This document shows, piece by piece, positions 1 through 64,000 of a stretch of DNA of 64,000 nt (its first letter is position 1; every line of letters begins with the position of its first letter). The DNA comes from Synaphobranchus kaupii. Taxonomy: Eukaryota > Chordata > Actinopteri > Anguilliformes > Synaphobranchidae. Below the pieces are notes generated by a model. That model ran no database searches. It was not told the origin of the DNA and saw only the letters and a program-made list of their open reading frames with translations. Where the stretch lies: contig CM056377.1 in NCBI GenBank assembly GCA_029718625.1, forward strand, positions 37,944,699 through 38,008,698. The letters are read 5' to 3'. Made by a program: the position numbers and the translations under genes.

Positions 1-46961
<46,961 letters not shown>

Positions 46962-47115
46962 AGTTTCCTCACCATCACTCTCCAGCCTCACCTTTGTAGC
47001 CTCACCTTCACCCATGCCTCAGAATCTCTGGTGCGGAGGTGGACTAAGAACCGGGCGTATGAGTGTGACATAATGTCCTGGGTGAACATTTTTAAATAAA
47101 AAGTACACCAACTGG
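46962..47115 (+). promoter_or_regulatory. MTCL1: MTCL1 3'UTR with candidate polyadenylation signal
   Basis: After the TGA there is a short untranslated stretch. An AATAAA at 47095-47100 is the first canonical signal. A second AT-rich group (AAAATAAAATAAA) lies near 47149-47161. Either would give a short 3'UTR of about 150-220 nt. Longer 3'UTRs using downstream signals cannot be excluded. Confidence 0.55.
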
Positions 47116-47250
47116 CAACTCAGAAATATGCTGTGCCACAAGTTAAAAAAAATAAAATAAATACAAATCTAAGAAACGTGCCTGTTAAAACCTGAGTTCT
47201 TGACTGTAAAAAGATGTGTGTGTATGTGTGTACATGTTTGTTTTCACATG

Positions 47251-47278
47251 CATATATATATATATATATATATATATC
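47251..47278. repeat. (AT)n microsatellite
   Basis: An uninterrupted alternating AT run just downstream of the MTCL1 polyadenylation signals. A shorter one is at about 51254-51275. Confidence 0.95.
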
Positions 47279-48244
47279 TTCCCTTTATTTTTATGGGTTT
47301 GTCAGAGGTTTTTTCTAGTCTAAAAAGTAACTGTAGAACATCATTTAATTTGTTGTCTCAGGTGTCTTCTGGACTGCATTAATTAGTTTGTCCTTCTATG
47401 TTTTAATTTTGATTATCATTTGCACTTTACTTTTCCTAGAAATGATTTTTCATCTTACCTTAAAACTTTCACCATTTATGTTTCTACCTTATGAAGCTTA
47501 AGCTACAAAAAACAATTTAATGATAGGAAATTTGTATAAAAATAAAAAAAACTGCTTCAATTTCATTGGAGCAGGTATACATGATGTCATAAATTTGCTG
47601 ATGTATGATGAATGTTCAGTTCTCTGACCAATGCGTTTCATTATCTCAGAACTGAGAGGGAAACTGAATCGGATGCACATCGACAAACAGTTGTATGCAT
47701 CTCTGATATATTGATCTGCATGCCTTTTAGACCTTAGCACTTTAGTGCATGTATATACAAGCTGCGATAATTTATCATGACTCATTATGTGAGCTGTTGA
47801 ATACACTGTAAAAATAAAATGTTGTGAACGTAAATACGTACTGTAATTTTGTTGTAAACCCAATTTGTGTCATTTAAATTTTTATGTACATAATTGTATC
47901 TTTAAAAATTCTGTTTACAGTTATTATGGCTGAAGCGGAAAACACAAAGGGATGGATGGAAAAATGTGTTTCAAATAGAACAATCTATGTAGGACTAAGA
48001 CTGGTTATAATGGTTATATGGAAATAAACTGAACACATATTTATAGTGGCTTTCCTGCTTATATTCTGTTCTTATTCTCTTTTCCAAAGGAATTAGCAGT
48101 ATATTTAATTTTACAAAGATTTTAAGATGGGTTATAGAATATTTCTGCCGGTGACAATACTGGGAACAATAGGAACGGATAAATTATAGGAATTAAAGAA
48201 AAAAAAAAATTCAGGGGAGTGCTAAACCCCTAAAAAAAAATTCT

Positions 48245-48389
48245 AATCAAATGTTGTTCTCAAAAAGGAACAAGGTAGTACATCCAACAAATAAGATATA
48301 TAAAATAAATGTAAGCAATTGGATTTTTCTTAAATTTTATTTCTTGGATGTGCTACCTTGTTCCTTTTTGAGAACAATAACCTTTGATT
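48245..48389. repeat. Hairpin-forming inverted repeat (about 145 bp)
   Basis: The left arm AATCAAATGTTGTTCTCAAA continues through AAGGAACAAGGTAG. The right arm is the near-perfect inverse, CTACCTTGTTCC to GATT. Arms are about 45 bp with a 50-bp AT-rich loop. It may be a solo MITE or a structured transcript segment. It lies about 1.3 kb downstream of the MTCL1 stop. Confidence 0.7.
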
Positions 48390-49827
48390 CAGTAGAAGTT
48401 GTATATTTTGTGAATGATGCATGTTTGCTAATGTTCTATATTGCAATAATATTCAGTTGGTACTACACACAGACATGCATTGACAGTATGAATGCACTGT
48501 GTTTTTCTTTAATGTAATCTTGCACTCTGTCGTTGATAATAATAGCAACATTACAAATACTCAAGATGCAATTCACTGAATCCCTCAATACACACAGATA
48601 ATATCAAAGCTCTGACTGTTCAATGTCTTGTAAGTCAAATGCAGACACATTACATCTTAAGCAAGGCCTCTGAGCCTTGCAGTAAGGAAATGTACACTTG
48701 ATACATTTATGTATGATAAGGCTTCACACAAAGTTATTAGTAGTGCTTTTATGTTCAGCTGTCCATTTAAAGAGATGGATGATTTCATCTTACGGGTGTG
48801 TATATGTTGAGGTTTTCTGCATAGATGTTGTTCTCTGTAAATAGTGAAAAACATTTAATGTGTGTCAACACATGAGTGAAAGGATTTCTTATGCCCCAAA
48901 CAAAAGATTCTACCTCTAGACCAACAGGCTCCTTTTCAATATGTGATTGAATTAATAATCTAGGAATGCAACAGGATCCACAGTTCTAACTAAAATAAAA
49001 CACTTCATCTACTAGGAGTGGAAAGCTTGTCTTCTCTTTTAATTTAGGAGCTCTCACATCAGGTATTTCAGACTGATAAATGGTATAGTATGACTCCTTG
49101 TTACTGCTCAGTCTGAAGGAAGGGAATACATTTTGCTCTCTACCTGAAACCCCAAGACCAGCTGTGTAATGTGGAGACATTTTTAGTCAATCTTACCACA
49201 TGTATAAAACTTGTGTGCAGTGTGTGCAGAGGTACACAGATTATCTTATTTTACATCTGAATTTCTGCATGGAAACTCACTTACGCAGCATTCTGAGGGC
49301 ATTTTTCTGCTCTGCACTGTTTATACATGTGGCCCCAGCTGTGTAATTGTGGAGACATTTTTTGCCAATCTTGCTGTACAAGGAGTCTTGATGATATGTT
49401 GAGCAAGTCCACTATCTGCCTACAACAGGGAAGCCCTTTGATTCACACAGACAATTCTAAACAATAGTTATGGCAGGTTTAATAAAGTTAACAAGTAATA
49501 AATAAACCACACTGATTATAATTGGTGTAATTCTTTGTGTTCAGATGCTTTTCATAATTTCTTCTCACAAGCCTGACTTTTGATATAGTGATATACTGTA
49601 GTTCCTTTATGTATTCCCTAACAAGTGAATGATGATCGTATTACCACATACTGTGGATAATACGGGTTTTTTCCCCACTGAAAATTTGTAGTGACCTAAT
49701 TTGTCCTGCTCTGCTGTAAACATTAATAATTAATCAAGACCTTATTATAGCAAGAAAGAAACCATGATAGTGTATTTGAACTCACAGCTACGGTTAGCAA
49801 CAGCCACACGCAACTACTAGAGTTGTA

Positions 49828-49903
49828 GATGAGGTAACCGGGTGGTTATGAACTGCTAATCCATTGTGCTCTGCACGCATGGGTTTGATTCCCATTCTCA
49901 TTG
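49828..49903 (+). pseudogene. tRNA-Ser(GCU)-like pseudogene
   Basis: It closely resembles vertebrate tRNA-Ser(GCU). The anticodon loop CTGCTAA, variable arm TTGTGCTCTGCACGC, and T-arm ATGGGTTTGATTCCCAT are recognisable. About six nt are missing from the 3' side of the D arm. The acceptor stem GATGAGG/TCTCATT still pairs fully if G-U is allowed. The anticodon stem has one mismatch. The lost D arm argues against function. It could be the head of an old SINE, but no SINE body follows. Confidence 0.75.
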
Positions 49904-50976
49904 GGGTGTTTATATAGAGGTTGTTTTTTAAGGAAATTTGCCAATTGGCTGCACTGACACACGTAAGTGCACAGTTGTATGCTTTTTAGACATCACAGCA
50001 ATTACTGGAGCTTTCCATTACTGGCCAGAAGGTGGTGCAAATTGCTAATTTTCACAAGTATTCTATGGCTCCTGTCACCATCAATTCCTTTCGGTTTACT
50101 ACATCAGTCCCAGGGTTCAACATAAGCAACAGTAGCCTGTCTATAACTCGCTTTTCACTCAATGCATTTGAAAAAGCCTGTTCCTGTCTCAAAATGTTTG
50201 CAGTATTAAAATAGACTTGCAATCTATCCCAGTGTGCCAAGGACTGTTGGATGTGCAAAGGCTCCCTTTGACTCCCAAAATCAAGTTACCTGTTGTACAC
50301 GTAAAAGAAAATGCTGACCTGAGAAAGCATATAAAATGTGTAGGTAGTGTTTTCTTTCCAGGATACTGAAAAATAAGAGCAAGCTTATCGTTACAAAGGA
50401 ATGAGAGGTAACATTGCATACAATGTGCAGTACCCTGCTATTTGTGTAGTTTGGGAATATTTAGGTCTAGGTGTTGTAACTCACGCATTTATTCATCACT
50501 GATTAAATACAGCAATGTTATATAGTTGTACAACAAATGCGTTTCAAAAGCCTTTTCTAATTTGAGAAATATAACAAGGCTACTAAGACCTCAAACAAGG
50601 AATAAACTATTTGTACAGTGGCAACACAACAATCAGTGTTCAGAGCTTACGAAAGGCGAGTAAACAACTGTTTATTGATTTCCTGCCTGATTCTTCAGTG
50701 GATTTCTTTAAAGTGTTTGAATTAAGAGGTGGGAAGAGGGAGTATGGCACATGTATCCTTCTGTAAATCACTTCATGAGTCAAGTGTAGTCTACATAGAT
50801 ATCTTGATAACACCATGGAAGATAATAATAAGATCTTCCTCAGAAAATTTATTCCTGGCTTTTCAACAAACCATAACTGAAAAATGACAGTTAATGAATC
50901 CCTCTTCAGTGATTTAGTTACAGCAGCATTACATGTACTATGAAGTCAGCTAGAGTCTGGAGTAGACCTAGGCGTG

Positions 50977-51209
50977 AGGCCCCATTTCCCAAAACCATCT
51001 TAGAGTTAAGATCATCTTTGGGTGTTTCGTGTTTGTGCTTTATTAATTTTAAAAATGAATAAAATTTACTGACATATTACAAAAGATAATAAAGATAGAG
51101 GGTGAAACCGACAAAAAAAAAACAAATGATGAAAAACAAACAAACAATGAAAGTAATATTAAATAAAATGGGATTATCTTTACTCTAATAATTTTGGGAA
51201 ATGGGGCCT
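50977..51209. mobile_element. MITE (233 bp) with GGCCCCATTTCCCAAAA ends
   Basis: Inverted terminal repeats of about 40 bp begin AGGCCCCATTTCCCAAAA on both strands, with an A-rich interior. Similar ends are common on small fish DNA transposons as I recall. It lies about 370 bp upstream of the NDUFV2 start codon, so it sits in or near the promoter. Confidence 0.75.
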
Positions 51210-51379
51210 AGTCAAGGACATCTGAACAGCACACTTAGACAGAAAAAAAGAACTATATATATATATATATATATAAATAATGCTAAATAAAGTTCAAAAA
51301 TAAAGAGGAACTATACCATTTAGTGGGTTATTTCAGTTCAATTAAATAAAATCTGCATTCATATAAAAACCCAATCTAT

Positions 51380-51581
51380 TTCAGTATCTATTTAGATTTT
51401 AGGACTAATCTGCACTTGATTACACATGCTTGGGCACACCAGGCACGCTCAATAGCACAACGGAAAATCGATTCTTGAGCTGCGGCTGCAGTGAGTGCAG
51501 TCAACCAGGGTCAGCGTTGCTACTGAAAACTAGCTAGCTAGCTAGCGGAGGAAAAGCAGGGGGAAACGGCGAACAGCAAAA
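51380..51581 (+). promoter_or_regulatory. NDUFV2: NDUFV2 5'UTR and proximal promoter region
   Basis: The 200 bases before the ATG become richer in G+C and CpG than the AT-rich intergenic DNA. There is no clear TATA box at a suitable distance. A (CTAG)n-like run, CTAGCTAGCTAGCTAGCG, lies at about 51530-51547. The transcription start cannot be placed from sequence. A TATA-less housekeeping promoter is the expected type for this gene. Confidence 0.45.
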
Positions 51582-62014
<10,433 letters not shown>

Positions 62015-62095
62015 TGATGTTGTTCCAAAAATGTAATCGTCCTGTACTTCACTGGTGTATTCCTTATCCTCAAAGATTAGTTTGAGTACAATGTA

Positions 62096-62101
62096 AATAA
62101 A
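62096..62101 (+). terminator. NDUFV2: NDUFV2 polyadenylation signal AATAAA
   Basis: A canonical AATAAA lies 82 nt after the stop codon. A GT/T-rich stretch (GTAGGTTGTTCTCAGTTTGTC) follows within about 25-45 nt, as expected for a cleavage-stimulating downstream element. This predicts a very short 3'UTR. Confidence 0.8.
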
Positions 62102-64000
62102 ATGTCTTCGGTTATCCAAATTTGTAGGTTGTTCTCAGTTTGTCTTTTATTATGATGCCTCTGTCTGTTAATTAATAGAACAATTCTAGGCCAAGGATGA
62201 TTCCTATATTATCCCATTAAGGTTTAGTCATATGATATATCCTGACACTCCATTTGGAATTCAGAACATAACTGGTTTTACATTTTGGTTAATGTACAAC
62301 CACTCATTACTTTAAAACGCACTAACGTAAATGAATAAATAAGCGGGAACTTAAGGCCACTGCATACGGGAACCTGTGCTTTGCTGATCTGAAATGCATA
62401 AGAAGCACATTCTTCCCTTGGGAGGCATCTGTCAGTCCACATTGCATGTACATTGACCTGCCAGTATATTTTAAACATTTTTTTTCTTTTGAAAAGTTGG
62501 CACATACAACCTTGCATTACACATTTGAATCTTTCCATATTTTCTTCCAAACAGCAAAATTTTAAATATATACAAGTATTTGTAGTTTATTATTTTATTT
62601 CCAATACAAACATGCACAATCGTTTGTTTTACATAACAGTTCATTTAGAATGATGTGCTTCACTGTCTACTTAATTTTTCTGTAAATATATATTTTTTAG
62701 AGTTTAGGGATGAACCACCCCTCTGAAAGGTTTTGCTTTATGATTGCATACTGCAAAACGTAACGTCTAGACTAGAGCATCATTGCGTTCGGTTCTAGGG
62801 TCAACGAACAACATGCGATAAAAGCAGAATAGCCTGGTTTCATTTGAGGTAGTCTTGTACTACAGCAACTTTCACTTATTTACTTCCATCGAATCACTCA
62901 CTACTGATGCATCAAATGTAACATTGCGCACAAACACTGCATTCTATGTGAGTCTAAATACTTGAAAGCGCAACAAAATTTTAGACATTTTTTACAAAGC
63001 CAACTCCCAAAGTTACAGTGAGCAGCCTAGTAATGTTCAAACGCGCCTGCTTTGCAAATATGATTACCATGCTAACACACAGCTGCTGTTCAGGTTTTGG
63101 TTAACCATCTGGAAACATTTTACGGGGACTTGTCCCCCGCGTTTTTCATAGCTGTCATTTCCATTCTATCCCACAAGTAGCTGTCTAGCCATTTCCCATC
63201 CCCCCATACCGATTTCCTGCCGTCTTCGATTCGGGTTTAGCAACAAAACAGTCACAACCACGCACGCGCACTATTTTCCACCACAATCCGAAATAGTACT
63301 GCGCCACACACTGCACGAGAACAACAAAGCAGTAAGCGACTGCCTCACGGAAATCTAATGAACCCAGAGCCTCATTCGAGCATGACATTACAGTGACTAC
63401 TGACTACATGAAATCCGTTTTAAAATAGCTACCACCGTTCCTTCACGGCCCCATTATTTCTTTCTCTGAACTGTTCTTCGTTCTGTGCCCCGCTTTCTCC
63501 ATCAGGTTCGAGAACATTCCAGTCACACTGCAGAAAACAAGTGGAAAGGATGACGTCAATTAGCATGCGTCACCTCACGCTGTCATCCTCGGCGTCATAG
63601 CTGCTAAGCTTCTAAACGAAATATAAATGTATCGCTCAGTATAATCCACCTGTAAAAAGTTCAGAACGGTTAATATCAGCGTTATCTATTATAATTGAAA
63701 TTAGTCGAGCAATCTTGTTACTAAAATCATCCATTTGACAGGAGGTGGTGCACATACCTTCTAATACCCAATGAACGTAGACCTGCTGAAACTGTATGAA
63801 GCCTTCAGTTAATTTGATCACATGCTCACATTTCCACCAATGAGCAAAAGGTTTGCATTTGTCTGCGTTGTCTTGCTCGGAACGACGACACGACGGGGTA
63901 ATGTGTTTTCAAACCAGTGACAAGCTAGAGGGGTGTGTTGCTCGTGCTTTTCTTTTTAATACTATGCATTCATGCAGTTAATAGCTACCATTAAAACACA
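62102..64000. other. Intergenic region after NDUFV2, with possible promoter-like end
   Basis: 62102-63000 is AT-rich. From about 63050 the sequence gains CpGs. TGACGTCA, the full palindromic CRE, is at 63551-63558, and GCGTCACCTCACG and GGCGTCATAG lie close by. In human the next gene downstream is ANKRD12 on the same strand, so this may be the start of its promoter (inference from synteny). No exon is identifiable. Confidence 0.35.

Larger units (their letters stand above)
47116..51379. other. Intergenic DNA between MTCL1 and NDUFV2
   Basis: AT-rich. Contains the (AT)n run, the 48245-48389 hairpin, the tRNA-Ser pseudogene and the 50977-51209 MITE. No coding exon recognised. Confidence 0.6.

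Overview
This is an intron-rich, AT-rich vertebrate nuclear window, almost certainly from a ray-finned fish. It holds two plus-strand protein-coding genes in the order MTCL1 then NDUFV2. These two are close neighbours on human chromosome 18p, so the order supports the identifications. The repeats fit a teleost: a Sleeping Beauty-like Tc1 element, other Tc1-derived MITEs and fold-backs, tRNA-derived SINEs, and a LINE/SINE 3' tail ending in TGTAA-type repeats. Such a tail is known from eel UnaL2/UnaSINE. An eel or other elopomorph is therefore possible, but the motif is widespread in fish and does not prove it.

Layout. Positions 339-46961 carry the 3' part of MTCL1 (microtubule crosslinking factor 1, SOGA family). 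I resolve 13 coding exons that join without a frame break (about 1573 codons plus stop). The N-terminal exons lie before the window. The first intron is 21.5 kb. A 1371-bp coiled-coil exon (22389-23759) and a 1507-bp C-terminal exon (39543-41049) dominate. The last coding exon follows a 5.7-kb intron containing a TTAA-flanked MITE and a dead Tc1 element. Positions 46962-51581 are 3'UTR and intergenic DNA with hairpins, a MITE and a tRNA-Ser-like pseudogene.

Positions 51582-62014 carry a complete 8-exon NDUFV2 (mitochondrial complex I 24-kDa subunit, 244 aa), with a polyadenylation signal at 62096. Its introns hold a 112-bp tandem array in which two unit variants alternate, a SINE, and a stretch with recurrent TCCCTCC motifs. 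Positions 62102-64000 are intergenic. The far end is more CpG-rich and has a consensus CRE.

The two genes have no evident shared function: one is a cytoskeletal coiled-coil protein, the other a respiratory-chain subunit. I see no operon, CRISPR array, virus or prokaryote-type system. The most unusual structures are the 1.3-kb fold-back in an MTCL1 intron, the alternating tandem array in an NDUFV2 intron, a possible alternative MTCL1 C-terminus, a PDZ-ligand-like MTCL1 tail, and an extra cysteine beside the NDUFV2 iron-sulfur ligands. Splice junctions were assigned by eye from GT/AG signals, reading frame and remembered family resemblance. No alignment or transcript data were available.
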